47,488 nucleotides of DNA from assembly GCA_947074205.1 (NCBI GenBank), contig CAMTOQ010000024.1, forward strand, positions 1-47,488, in the 5' to 3' direction. Position numbers and translations under genes: made by a program. The notes under the pieces were generated by a model, which was given only the letters and a program-made list of their open reading frames with translations, made no database searches and was not told the DNA's origin. This stretch comes from an uncultured Bacteroides sp. GTDB taxonomy: Bacteria > Bacteroidota > Bacteroidia > Bacteroidales > Bacteroidaceae. This document shows positions 33,468 through 41,950 of the stretch, piece by piece (position 1 is the stretch's first letter; each line of letters opens with the position of its first letter).

Positions 33468-36005
33468 ATGAAAACTTTACTGAAGATTCTTGGCATTACC
33501 TTTATATTAGTAGTACTGCTACTATTCGTTCTGCCTTTTGCCTTTCATAAGAAGATCGATACTATCATCAAGAAGGAAGGCAACGAGATGCTCAATGCCG
33601 AATTTGGCTATAGCAGATCGGACCTTAGCTTCTACCGCAATTTTCCACAAGCTTCTATTTCTATATACGACCTATGGATTAAAGGCGAAGGCCCTTTTGC
33701 CTCGGATACACTTGTAACACTTAAAGAACTGACCTTGGCGGTCAACTTATCATCGATATTTGACGATAAGGGTTTTGACATCAGCAAAATAGAGATTAGC
33801 GATGTCAACCTTAAAGCAATTGTGCTTCCCGACGGGCAAGCCAATTGGGATATACTAAAAGAGTCTGATAAAGAGGAAAGTGATAATAGCAATAAAGCAG
33901 CAGAGACAGAAAGCAACTTCAAGTTGAAGCTTAGGCGATTGCTAATAAAGGAGTTGAATGTAATCTATGAGGATAGACAACTGAATGAGCAATTATCCAT
34001 CGGAAGTTTTCATTTGCTCTGCTCGGGCGATTTCACAAACAAATCATCACTTCTGAATCTGCAAACCAAAATGGATTCATTAAGCTACTACAGCAGTGGG
34101 CTAAAACTCCTAAGTAATGCAAGTGTTACCTCCGAGTTCTTTATCGATGCCGATTTTACAACACAAAAGTACATTCTAAAGAAAAATAAGATTTCCCTCA
34201 ATGCCATTTCCACAAGTATAGACGGATGGGTGGCATTTCCAAACGAGGGGATAGATATGGATTTGGCACTGAATACAGAGCAAGTAGGGTTAAAAGAGCT
34301 ACTTTCGCTGTTCCCCGCCATTTATAGCAATAGCTTTGATATACTGCAGGCAGACGGAAAGGTGACGCTTAACGCATGGGCCAAAGGTAGCTTTGTGGGC
34401 GACAGTATCGTCCCTGCTTTTGATTTATCGCTCGACATTAAGGAAGGACGATTCCAATACCCCTCTCTCTCTGAGGGCATAGAAAATATTGATGCGGATA
34501 TTTCCATATCGAACCCTGGTGGCTCAACGCAGAACACCACCATCACTGTGAATCCATTTAAATTTACCCTGGCCAACAATCCGTTTAGTTTAACGGGTAC
34601 AATCACAAACCCTACCGGCGATGCCTTTTTCAATATGGAGGCTAAGGGATTGATTAATCTAAATTCGCTATCCGAAATAATTCCTTTTGGTGAAGTAAAA
34701 TTGAACGGTATTATAGATACGGATGTCAACCTATCGGGTTACACATCGGCTATCGAGAATGAGATGTACGATCGCATCAGTGCATCGGGTAGCATAGCTG
34801 TAAGCAACATGAAACTGCGCCTTATGGAAGACAAGGAGTTTGACATCAAGAAATCACTCTTAACTTTCACACCACAGTACTTGCAGTTGAGCGAGACCGA
34901 GGTGATTGTTGGAGAAAGTGATTTCAGCATCGAAAGCAGGCTAGAAAACTATATGGGCTATCTTTTCAAACGCGGTTTGCTAAAGGGGACATTAAACTTA
35001 AAAAGCAAATACCTCAATCTTGATGACTTCACAACCCCTACTGCTAAGACAAATACAGAGGAGTCGCCACTCAGCGAGATTGAAGATAAGGCATCTGCAG
35101 AAGAGAGCAACACAGAAGGAGGCATTTTGTTGATTCCTGCCAATGTAGATTTTACCCTGACTACTAATATAGAACAGGCCATCTTCAATCAAATGAGTTT
35201 AGCCAATATTAACGGGCGTTTGATGCTAAAAGAGAGCACAGCTAATATGCAAAACTTGTCACTGAATGCCATGGGAGGAACTGTTGTTGTAAACGGGATC
35301 TACTCGAGCGCCAACATCAATGCACCATCTCTTAGAGGAAGTGTAAAGATGAGCAAAATCGTCTTTGCACAAGCATACAAGGAATTGAAGTTAATACAAA
35401 AGATGGCTCCTATATTCGAGAACATCAATGGTAACTTCTCGAGCAATATGACAGTAGAGACAATTTTCGACCAAGACATGAGCCCTATTCTGCCTAGCTT
35501 CCAAGGAAAGGGCGATATAAGCACACGAGATGTAAGCCTAAGCGGTATAAGCACAATTGATCTTATAGCAGACGTTATCAATAAACCGCAACTCAAAGAG
35601 CTGAAGGCTGACAACATTAAGATCGATTTTACGATAAAAGACGGCCGCGTATATACTGATCCGTTCGATGTCCGTGTGGGAGATGTGGCTCTCAATCTTT
35701 CGGGTACAACGGGATTAGATCAAACTATTGACTATACGGGGGTGGTTAATACTCCTATACAAGTAGCGGGAGCTACACTGGCAAAAAATGTAAAGTTCAC
35801 CATTGGTGGTTCTTTCTCATCACCTAAATTTGCGCTCGATACCAAATCGATGGCCACTCAAGCTATAGAATCGGTGAGCGAAAAAACGAAAAAGCAGATA
35901 GGTGAAGCGCTAGGGCTAGACTCTACATCATCGAGCAATATTGATTCCATCAAGGGAAAGGCCACGGAGAAGGCACTAGACTTTATCAATAAATTACTTA
36001 AATAG
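33468..36005 (+). CDS. AsmA-like envelope protein
   Basis: An 845-residue protein with an N-terminal membrane anchor (about 5-27) and a long periplasmic beta-rich body. The N-terminal AsmA domain includes DFTNKSSLLNLQTKMD-type strands, and an AsmA-2-like C-terminal domain (about 600-790) contains LSGTTGLDQTIDYTGVVNTPI and the KFTIGGSFSSPKFALD strand typical of the family. AsmA-like proteins (relatives of TamB and YhdP) are thought to move phospholipids between membranes. The C-terminal tail is Ser/Lys-rich and helical. The following yciO-like gene begins 27 bases later, so the two may share a transcript. Confidence 0.85.
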   Translation: MKTLLKILGITFILVVLLLFVLPFAFHKKIDTIIKKEGNEMLNAEFGYSRSDLSFYRNFPQASISIYDLWIKGEGPFASDTLVTLKELTLAVNLSSIFDDKGFDISKIEISDVNLKAIVLPDGQANWDILKESDKEESDNSNKAAETESNFKLKLRRLLIKELNVIYEDRQLNEQLSIGSFHLLCSGDFTNKSSLLNLQTKMDSLSYYSSGLKLLSNASVTSEFFIDADFTTQKYILKKNKISLNAISTSIDGWVAFPNEGIDMDLALNTEQVGLKELLSLFPAIYSNSFDILQADGKVTLNAWAKGSFVGDSIVPAFDLSLDIKEGRFQYPSLSEGIENIDADISISNPGGSTQNTTITVNPFKFTLANNPFSLTGTITNPTGDAFFNMEAKGLINLNSLSEIIPFGEVKLNGIIDTDVNLSGYTSAIENEMYDRISASGSIAVSNMKLRLMEDKEFDIKKSLLTFTPQYLQLSETEVIVGESDFSIESRLENYMGYLFKRGLLKGTLNLKSKYLNLDDFTTPTAKTNTEESPLSEIEDKASAEESNTEGGILLIPANVDFTLTTNIEQAIFNQMSLANINGRLMLKESTANMQNLSLNAMGGTVVVNGIYSSANINAPSLRGSVKMSKIVFAQAYKELKLIQKMAPIFENINGNFSSNMTVETIFDQDMSPILPSFQGKGDISTRDVSLSGISTIDLIADVINKPQLKELKADNIKIDFTIKDGRVYTDPFDVRVGDVALNLSGTTGLDQTIDYTGVVNTPIQVAGATLAKNVKFTIGGSFSSPKFALDTKSMATQAIESVSEKTKKQIGEALGLDSTSSSNIDSIKGKATEKALDFINKLLK

Positions 36006-36032
36006 ACATATTAAAGCAAGAATAGAGAGAAC

Positions 36033-36647
36033 ATGTTACTGAAACTCTACAATCAGAACAACAATCCAAGGGATTTGGAGGAAGTTGTAAACATACTTAA
36101 GGATGGGGGAATCATCATCTACCCCACCGACACAATGTATGGCATTGGCTGCCATGGACTAAAGGAGCGTGCCATCGAACGCATCTGTCAGATTAAAGGT
36201 ATCGACCCAAGAAAGAATAACCTTTCTATCATCTGCTACGACCTGAGCAGTATCAGCGAATATGCCAAGGTGAGCAACAATATCTTTAAACTGATGAAAC
36301 GCAATTTGCCTGGGCCATTTACTTTTATCTTGAATGGTACTACCCGACTGCCTAAGATATTTCGCAACCGTAAGGAGGTGGGTATTCGTATGCCCGACAA
36401 TAATATCATCCGTGAAATTGCACGCCTTCTCGACGCACCTATTATGACTACTACCCTACCACTAGAGGATCATGACGATATTGGTTATGCCACAAATCCG
36501 GAATTGATGGAAGAGCGTTTTGGAGATTTGGTAGATCTAGTGATTGACGGAGGCATGGGTGGTGTGGAACTATCTACTGTGGTAGACTGCACCGATGGTG
36601 AACCTGAGATAGTTCGCCAAGGCAAAGGTATATTAGACGAGGGATAG
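36033..36647 (+). CDS. yciO: YciO/YrdC-fold protein (YciO type, TsaC/Sua5 relative)
   Basis: A 204-residue protein with the YrdC fold: IIIYPTDTMYGIGC at about 29-42, ERICQIKGIDPRKNNLSIIC at about 49-68 and LPGPFTFIL near 89-97. The overall layout and the segments RICQIK, FKLMKRN, GPFTFIL and LVIDGG follow E. coli YciO more closely than TsaC, although databases often label such proteins L-threonylcarbamoyladenylate synthase. It binds ATP/L-threonylcarbamoyl-AMP-like ligands by family; whether it makes TC-AMP for t6A is uncertain. tsaB in the same window belongs to that pathway. Confidence 0.85.
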   Translation: MLLKLYNQNNNPRDLEEVVNILKDGGIIIYPTDTMYGIGCHGLKERAIERICQIKGIDPRKNNLSIICYDLSSISEYAKVSNNIFKLMKRNLPGPFTFILNGTTRLPKIFRNRKEVGIRMPDNNIIREIARLLDAPIMTTTLPLEDHDDIGYATNPELMEERFGDLVDLVIDGGMGGVELSTVVDCTDGEPEIVRQGKGILDEG

Positions 36648-36655
36648 GCAATGAA

Positions 36656-36673
36656 CAATTCACCTATGAATTG
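36656..36673. terminator. Small hairpin between yciO-like and Spy-like genes
   Basis: CAATTCA (36656-36662), loop CCTA, TGAATTG (36667-36673) form a perfect 7-base stem. It lies 9 bases after the yciO-like stop. It is AT-rich without a clean U-run, so it may be a weak terminator or a leader structure of the next gene. Confidence 0.4.
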
Positions 36674-36704
36674 GTTATTCTTACATTAATAATCAATCCA
36701 AAAT

Positions 36705-36710
36705 AGGAGG
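36705..36710 (+). promoter_or_regulatory. Unusual perfect Shine-Dalgarno sequence
   Basis: AGGAGG ends five bases before the ATG at 36716. Bacteroidota seldom use Shine-Dalgarno sequences and most genes in this window lack one, so a full match here is notable and supports the chosen start. Confidence 0.6.
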
Positions 36711-36715
36711 TTGTC

Positions 36716-37135
36716 ATGAAAAAGAAGATTTTATTTCTCAGCATCTTTTTAAGTTTTACAGCTATCGTCCTGGCACAAGGCTATTACTGTGGTGGACCTG
36801 GCATGATGTATGGCGATTGGAACAATAATTATAATAATGGCAATTATTGTTATGGCCCTGCTTATGGTAATTGGAACAACAGCGATTGGCATCAACAAAC
36901 ACAATCATCGTTAAACTTGACAAGCGAACAGACTAACAAGTGGAATAATATTACCACTCAGAGCCAGCCGTCGCAACAAGTTATCAACGACTCTATTAAT
37001 TACTACGTAAGACAAATAGAGCGCTTGCAGAAAAACAAATCGAGTTTGGTGCAAAGCGATCTAAACAGAATAAAAACAATTCTTACCCCAGAGCAATATA
37101 CACAGTTTCTTGAGAGACTTGTAGCTGGGGAGTAA
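36716..37135 (+). CDS. Small periplasmic Spy/CpxP-like protein
   Basis: A 139-residue protein with a Sec signal peptide (1-20, ending VLAQ). The segment at about 21-60 is Gly/Asn/Tyr/Trp-rich (GDWNNNYNNGNYCYG-like), followed by two LTxxQ-type motifs: LTSEQTNKW near 67-75 and LTPEQYTQF near 123-131. That pair is the Spy/CpxP/zinc-resistance protein signature. Such proteins are periplasmic chaperones or stress and metal sensors. The body is short and helical. Function here is inferred from the motif only. No partner sensor kinase is adjacent. Confidence 0.72.
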   Translation: MKKKILFLSIFLSFTAIVLAQGYYCGGPGMMYGDWNNNYNNGNYCYGPAYGNWNNSDWHQQTQSSLNLTSEQTNKWNNITTQSQPSQQVINDSINYYVRQIERLQKNKSSLVQSDLNRIKTILTPEQYTQFLERLVAGE

Positions 37136-37150
37136 GACTTGCAAGAACAG

Positions 37151-38587
37151 CTAGAAAACCGTTCTAATATCTTCGGGCAGATAGCCACTACGTATGCGCC
37201 ACTCTTGAGGATAAAGATTATTGGCACGGCGACCGATATTCTTTACAAAACCGAGCGGTACCGAGTTGTAAGTCAGCAATAGATAACCTACTGGGGCTGT
37301 CTCGGGCAACGAGATGGCCTCTTTTCGTAAATAACTGATGGCTAAATCGTAGTCGATGTCGCAAACATCAAATGCCTCATTATTCAAAGCATTGCTCATA
37401 GCCAAAGCATGGTCGGGAATCAAATCGCGACCTTTTATCTCACCCATCTTTACGCCCGAAGATACCACACGAAGTTGGTTCTTAATCAAAGCCAAATCGG
37501 CCGAATGCATCTTAGAGAAAGCTGATATTTGAGTACCATTAAGCAGGAGGTCAAAGAGATCGTTATCTTTCAGCCATCCTTTAGCCAAGGCTAGCAGCTC
37601 TTTGCTCGAGGCAACGGCAGTATCTTTCTTTCGCTTACTCTCTTTCTCTTTTTTACCACCCTTATTTTTATAAGACATAACACCCTCTTCTGCTGCTAGG
37701 GCTATGGGCTTACGAATTGCGGCTAAGAAGAAACCTTCGCCATTAGTGCGATGAGGCAAAAAACGATAGACGGGAAAATCGCTTCCTTGCAGCAGATTGC
37801 CGGTGATGTTCCACTCCGCAAGAGTAGGTATCGACAAGACCTCTGCGCCATACTCTTTTGCTATCCAACGCACATTCTCTTCGTCTTCTTTGGTGTTGTA
37901 GGTGCAAGTGCTGTAGATCAGCAAACCACCAGGTCGCAAGGAGGGCCATATATCGGCTATAATTTCTTGCTGGCGTTTCCAGCAAAGAGTCACATTCTCG
38001 GGGCTCCACTCGTTTATTGCCACTTCATCTTTCCTAAACATACCTTCGCCGGAGCAAGGCACATCAGTTAGAATTACATCGAAGAAGTGAGTCAATGGTG
38101 TAAAGTCGGCAGAACCATTATTGGTGACCACCACATCGGGATGCCCCCATTTGGTAAGATTCTCTGCAAGAATCTGCACGCGATTGCGCATCACCTCATT
38201 GGCCACCAACAAAGAGCCTTCGGGCAGAAGGCTGCGCACCAAAGTAGATTTACCACCAGGGGCGGCACACAAGTCGAGTGCACGAACTGCAGTACTGGGA
38301 AGATGATGGCGCAAGGCCTGTTCAACAAACATAGATGAAGCCTCTTGCACATAGTAACAACCGGCATGAAACAGGGGATCGAAAGTGAAGGTGGGACGCT
38401 GTGCCAAATAGTAAGCATTAGTGGCCCAAGGCACTAGCTGCTGATACTGGGGCACAGAGCGTTTCTTAGCTTCATTTACACGTATGGTTACAGGGGCTTC
38501 GGCCGCCAAAGCTGTTTCGAAACGCTCGAACTCCACATCACCTAGGAGCTCACGGGTGGTTTCCACAAAAGGAAGAGGCAAATTCAT
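37151..38587 (-). CDS. RsmF/RsmB-type rRNA (cytosine-C5)-methyltransferase
   Basis: A 478-residue protein when started at ATG 38587 (MNLPLPFVETTRELLG). An in-frame ATG at 38653 would add 22 residues but lies upstream of a perfect -7 element at 38621-38614, so I prefer the shorter form. SAM-binding motif I is LDLCAAPGGKSTLV, motif IV is TDVPCSGEGMF with the first catalytic Cys, and motif VI YSTCTYN carries the second Cys. A C-terminal RsmF-like domain (about 300-478, ending RSGYLPEDIRTVF) is present. It would methylate 16S rRNA C5-cytosine using SAM. Confidence 0.92.
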   Translation of the reverse strand: MNLPLPFVETTRELLGDVEFERFETALAAEAPVTIRVNEAKKRSVPQYQQLVPWATNAYYLAQRPTFTFDPLFHAGCYYVQEASSMFVEQALRHHLPSTAVRALDLCAAPGGKSTLVRSLLPEGSLLVANEVMRNRVQILAENLTKWGHPDVVVTNNGSADFTPLTHFFDVILTDVPCSGEGMFRKDEVAINEWSPENVTLCWKRQQEIIADIWPSLRPGGLLIYSTCTYNTKEDEENVRWIAKEYGAEVLSIPTLAEWNITGNLLQGSDFPVYRFLPHRTNGEGFFLAAIRKPIALAAEEGVMSYKNKGGKKEKESKRKKDTAVASSKELLALAKGWLKDNDLFDLLLNGTQISAFSKMHSADLALIKNQLRVVSSGVKMGEIKGRDLIPDHALAMSNALNNEAFDVCDIDYDLAISYLRKEAISLPETAPVGYLLLTYNSVPLGFVKNIGRRANNLYPQEWRIRSGYLPEDIRTVF

Positions 38588-38613
38588 CAATAGCAATTTA
38601 TTTGTTGGAACAG

Positions 38614-38621
38614 CAAAGTTA
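38614..38621 (-). promoter_or_regulatory. -7 promoter element of the rRNA methyltransferase gene
   Basis: The minus strand reads TAACTTTG, a perfect TAnnTTTG, 27 bases before the ATG at 38587. It lies inside the longer form of the reading frame and therefore decides the start. Confidence 0.62.
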
Positions 38622-38728
38622 AGAATAATGCTACAAAAAATGGTACATCTCACTTGCCAACCTAGTATTTTATATCTTTTATTAAGGAGGGTTTAATACT
38701 CTGTTTTATAACCAATAATGGGCGGTTT

Positions 38729-38820
38729 GGTGGCAAGGGCTACTCACCGAGCAGACCACGCCTACTCACCACGGTGGCAAGGGCTTGCTACCAAGCTGAG
38801 TAGCCCTTGCCAGCACCACG
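38729..38820. repeat. Copy 2 of the dispersed palindromic intergenic repeat
   Basis: TGGCAAGGGCTACTCA (38731-38746) is an exact 16-base inverted match to TGAGTAGCCCTTGCCA (38797-38812). Between them lie TCACCGAGCAGA (38744-38755), CCACGCCTACT (38756-38766) and a second GGTGGCAAGGGCT (38774-38786), the same units as in copy 1 near 25.6 kb. The element sits in the divergent gap between the methyltransferase gene and the next operon. It is clearly more GC-rich than its surroundings. The remaining part (38821-39020) is AT-rich with only a near-match -7 element AACCTTTG at 38964-38971. Confidence 0.75.
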
Positions 38821-39020
38821 GGTATTAGTGCCCTTATCTACAGCTATAAAAAAACAAAAAAACATCGAAAAATAACGATAAAAACAACAAGCGTAGTTCG
38901 CTGAATATTATTAACTTAGCCACCAATAAACAGAATAACACAATATTTTTTCTCCTCTATTGCAACCTTTGGTAAGAAAGCCCCGTCTAATAGACAAATA
39001 GAAACCAAAAAAACAAGAAT

Positions 39021-39635
39021 ATGAAACGAGTTATGACCTCATTACTACCACTATTTTTCTTACTAATGGTGGTGTCGGCCCAAAACAATGCAAATTCTGT
39101 TCAACAACAAAATCAGAACTACACGCCTACCTATAGTGACAGTGTAGAAGAAGGCGAAACCGTTGTGAGCTACGAAGTAGAAAGCGAAGATGACAGCAAC
39201 GCTGACGACAATGTCATCTATAAGACTACAAGACAAGTAGATATAAATGAGTTAAGTGATCTCATTGATTTGCCTATGAAGGGCATATCCATAGCTATAC
39301 TATCTATGTTGTTGGTATTTGGTGTTCCATTAATCATTGTGGTTCTAGCACTATATTTCAACTACAAGAATCGCAAAAATAAATATAGAATGATGGAGAA
39401 AGCTATTGAATCGGGCCAACCACTGCCGCAAGAATTTCTAAATGTCAATTTCGACAAAGACATGGCCAATAAGGGTATTAAGAATATGTGTTTGGGAGCA
39501 GGGCTATTCATCTTCCTTTGGGCAGTGACAGTGTTTGCCATTGGATGTATCGGCCTAATCATCTTCTTCAATGGGTTGGGACAGTATATAGTGGCTCAAC
39601 GGAATAGCAAAAACAAGAAAGACGACAACGCATAG
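39021..39635 (+). CDS. Membrane protein of DUF6249 type, in ECF sigma operon
   Basis: A 204-residue protein with an N-terminal signal peptide (1-20, ending VSAQ), an acidic Ser/Asp/Glu-rich segment (about 40-65), then two membrane helices (about 90-113 and 152-188). Between them lies a charged loop, YKNRKNKYRMMEKAIESGQPLPQE. I recognise this as the DUF6249 layout common in Bacteroidota beside ECF sigma genes. Its function is unknown; the context suggests a part in the same envelope response. It is followed two bases later by the sigma factor gene. Confidence 0.8.
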   Translation: MKRVMTSLLPLFFLLMVVSAQNNANSVQQQNQNYTPTYSDSVEEGETVVSYEVESEDDSNADDNVIYKTTRQVDINELSDLIDLPMKGISIAILSMLLVFGVPLIIVVLALYFNYKNRKNKYRMMEKAIESGQPLPQEFLNVNFDKDMANKGIKNMCLGAGLFIFLWAVTVFAIGCIGLIIFFNGLGQYIVAQRNSKNKKDDNA

Positions 39636-39637
39636 TA

Positions 39638-40186
39638 ATGAGTCAACTCAACGACATAGCATTGGTGGCGCAGGTGGTAGTGTTTCAAAACACGAAAGCC
39701 TTTGACCAGCTGGTGAAGAAGTACCAATCGGCCATCAGAAGATTTTTTCAGAATCAGACATGTGGTGATAGCGCTTTGAGCGACGACCTAGCACAGGAGA
39801 CGTTTATCAAGGCCTACACCCACATCGCCTCCTTCAAGAATCTGTCGAGCTTCTCCACCTGGCTATATCGTATTGCATATAACGTGTTTTATGATTATAT
39901 TCGCACACAAAAGGAGACAGCCGACCTTGATGCTCGCGAAATAGATAATAACTATTGCACCGAACAAGAGAACATTGGACAGCATATGGATGTTTATCAA
40001 GCATTGAAAACGCTGAAGGAGGCCGAAAGGACTTGCATCACGCTGTTCTATATGGAAGATGTGAGTATAGACAAGATAGTTTCTATCACAGGAATACCTA
40101 GTGGAACTGTGAAAAGTCACCTATCAAGAGGTAAAGACAAAATGGCTGCTTACTTAAAACAAAATGGATATGATGGAAAAAGATGA
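39638..40186 (+). CDS. ECF-type RNA polymerase sigma factor
   Basis: A 182-residue sigma-70 family factor of the ECF class. Region 2 (about 22-90) contains FDQLVKKYQSAIRRF, DDLAQETFIKAY and FSTWLYRIAYNVFYDYIR. Region 4 (about 125-178) contains LKTLKEAERTCITLFYMEDVSIDKIVSITGIPSGTVKSHLSRGKDKM. It should direct RNA polymerase to a stress or envelope regulon. It overlaps the next gene by 23 bases, and that product is probably its anti-sigma partner. Confidence 0.93.
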   Translation: MSQLNDIALVAQVVVFQNTKAFDQLVKKYQSAIRRFFQNQTCGDSALSDDLAQETFIKAYTHIASFKNLSSFSTWLYRIAYNVFYDYIRTQKETADLDAREIDNNYCTEQENIGQHMDVYQALKTLKEAERTCITLFYMEDVSIDKIVSITGIPSGTVKSHLSRGKDKMAAYLKQNGYDGKR

Positions 40187-40496
40187 TAAAATATTGAAAG
40201 ACTTTTTCGCTGCTAATAAGCTAGATATCGCCGACAACGGTTTTAGCGATAAAGTGATGAAGAATCTGCCACAACGTGCCAATCCGTTGGTAAAAATGTG
40301 GGGGGCTTTTATATTATTGGCCACAATCATTATATTCTATCTTTGCGATGGGTGGCTGACTATCATACAGACGCTCCGCGATATATTTGTAAACATTGCT
40401 CAGAAGCAGGATCTGATGACCGATCCTTTTTCTTACATCATTGCAGCGGTAGTGCTTGTGGCAGTTATAATCAACAGGTTATATAGCTACGATTAG
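40164..40496 (+). CDS. Putative anti-sigma partner (DUF5056-like), membrane protein
   Basis: A 110-residue protein. The N-terminal cytoplasmic part (about 1-38, DDKILKDFFAANKLDIADNGFSDKVMKNLP) resembles the short N-termini of Bacteroidota anti-sigma-like proteins. Two membrane helices follow (about 41-66 and 85-107). The family name DUF5056 is from memory. Its reading frame overlaps the sigma gene by 23 bases, so the two are translationally coupled, as is usual for a sigma factor and its inhibitor. Starts at 40164, 40170 and 40173 are all possible. A zinc-finger anti-sigma motif is absent. Confidence 0.78.
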   Translation: MDMMEKDDKILKDFFAANKLDIADNGFSDKVMKNLPQRANPLVKMWGAFILLATIIIFYLCDGWLTIIQTLRDIFVNIAQKQDLMTDPFSYIIAAVVLVAVIINRLYSYD

Positions 40497-40596
40497 ATCT
40501 ATTATTGCCCAACTACAGGTAACTCCTTACCACACAGTACTGTTAAACTATAATAAATGGAACTGTAAACTCTCGTTACCTCAAACCGAGAAGACG

Positions 40597-40604
40597 TATC
40601 TTTG
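40597..40604 (+). promoter_or_regulatory. -7 promoter element of the phospholipase D-family gene
   Basis: TATCTTTG is a perfect TAnnTTTG, 38 bases before the TTG start at 40643. Confidence 0.6.
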
Positions 40605-40642
40605 TTGTTTATCAACAAATCAATAAGGTAAAAATCATCATT

Positions 40643-41920
40643 TTGAAACGTCATATCTCATTACTTCTGCTACTAATTGTAGCAACTACGCTCTTTGCTG
40701 TTCCTACCTATTCGCAATATACAGCAAATAACGATTCTGTTATTAAGCCTACTAGCACCGAAGAGGTACTACGCTTTATGAAGGAAGCCGATATCCCTGT
40801 GACCCACGGCAACCAAGTAGAATTACTAACAAGCGGACAGAATAAATTTGTGGACATGTTTGCAGCTATCCGTTCTGCAAAGCACCATATTCATCTTGAG
40901 TATTTCAACTTTAGAAACGACTCCATCGGAAACGCCCTCTTCGATCTTCTTGCACAGAAAGCAAAAGAAGGTGTGGAAGTTCGTGCAATGTTCGATGCAT
41001 TTGGAAATCTATCGAACAACAAACCTCTAAAGAAGAAGCACCTCAAAGCAATACGCGAAAGCGGAGTAGAAATTGTAAAATTCGATCCCATCAAATTTCC
41101 TTGGGTGAACCACATCTACCCTCGCGACCACCGCAAAATAGTGGTTATCGATGGCGAAGTAGCTTATACTGGTGGTATGAATGTAGCCGATTACTACATC
41201 ATGGGTCTACCCGATATTGGTGAATGGCGCGACATGCATATCCGCATTGAGGGGCCTGCGGTCAATGATCTGCAGGAGATATTCCTAGAGATGTGGAATA
41301 GAGCTACCAAGCAAGATATCGGTGGATCGGTCTATTTCTCAGAACAGTCTGCAGACACAGACAGCACCAAAGGTGTAACCATAGCAATAGTCGATCGCAC
41401 ACCACGCGAAAACAGTCGCAACATGGCTCACACCTATGCGGAATCTATAAATGCAGCACAAGACTATGTGCGTATCGTGAACCCTTACTTTGTACCGACA
41501 AAGGTGGTGAGAAAGGCACTGAACAATGCACTAAAAAGGGATGTCAATGTTGAAATTATGATTTCAGCAAAATCGGACATTATGTTTACTCCCGATGCAA
41601 CTCTCTATAAAGTAAACAAACTAAGAAAGCGCGGTGCCAACATCTATATGTTCAACGAAGGCTTTCATCACTCTAAAATCATGATGGTAGATAGTGCATT
41701 TTGCACGGTAGGCTCTGCCAACCTTGATAGTCGCAGTCTTAGATACGACTACGAAACCAACGCATTTATTTTTGACAAGAAGGTGACGGCACAGCTAGAC
41801 AGCATGTTTGTTGCCGATAAAGAAGAATGTACCATGCTAACAAAAGAAATGTGGAGAAAACGCTCTGCCTTCAAAAAATTCAAAGCATGGTTCGCCAATC
41901 TTTTCACACCATTTTTATAA
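40643..41920 (+). CDS. Phospholipase D-family, cardiolipin synthase-like enzyme with signal peptide
   Basis: A 425-residue protein with two HKD motifs: HRKIVVID (H153, K155, D160) and HSKIMMVD (H333, K335, D340), the latter followed by GSANLDSRS. Both half-sites are complete, as in bacterial cardiolipin synthases that join two phosphatidylglycerols. The N-terminus is a signal-peptide-like segment (about 5-24, ending TYSQ) in place of the two membrane helices of classical ClsA, so the enzyme would act in the periplasm. The start is TTG at 40643; there is no upstream ATG in frame, and the next Met would remove the signal. It ends 30 bases before thyA. Confidence 0.86.
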   Translation: MKRHISLLLLLIVATTLFAVPTYSQYTANNDSVIKPTSTEEVLRFMKEADIPVTHGNQVELLTSGQNKFVDMFAAIRSAKHHIHLEYFNFRNDSIGNALFDLLAQKAKEGVEVRAMFDAFGNLSNNKPLKKKHLKAIRESGVEIVKFDPIKFPWVNHIYPRDHRKIVVIDGEVAYTGGMNVADYYIMGLPDIGEWRDMHIRIEGPAVNDLQEIFLEMWNRATKQDIGGSVYFSEQSADTDSTKGVTIAIVDRTPRENSRNMAHTYAESINAAQDYVRIVNPYFVPTKVVRKALNNALKRDVNVEIMISAKSDIMFTPDATLYKVNKLRKRGANIYMFNEGFHHSKIMMVDSAFCTVGSANLDSRSLRYDYETNAFIFDKKVTAQLDSMFVADKEECTMLTKEMWRKRSAFKKFKAWFANLFTPFL

Positions 41921-41925
41921 ATTTG
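41918..41925 (+). promoter_or_regulatory. -7 promoter element of thyA, overlapping the upstream stop
   Basis: TAAATTTG is a perfect TAnnTTTG formed by the stop codon of the phospholipase D-family gene and following bases, 25 bases before the thyA ATG (41951). It would give thyA-dfrA its own transcript. Confidence 0.52.
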
Positions 41926-41950
41926 CCAAGTATAACTATCGACTAACAAG

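Noticed and set aside
38588..38653. 22-residue N-terminal extension of the rRNA methyltransferase
   Set aside because: A perfect -7 promoter element (38621-38614) lies inside it, and the family N-terminus fits the ATG at 38587.
38729..38820. CRISPR array
   Set aside because: The repeated blocks are few, imperfectly spaced and palindromic across the whole unit, with no spacers and no cas genes.
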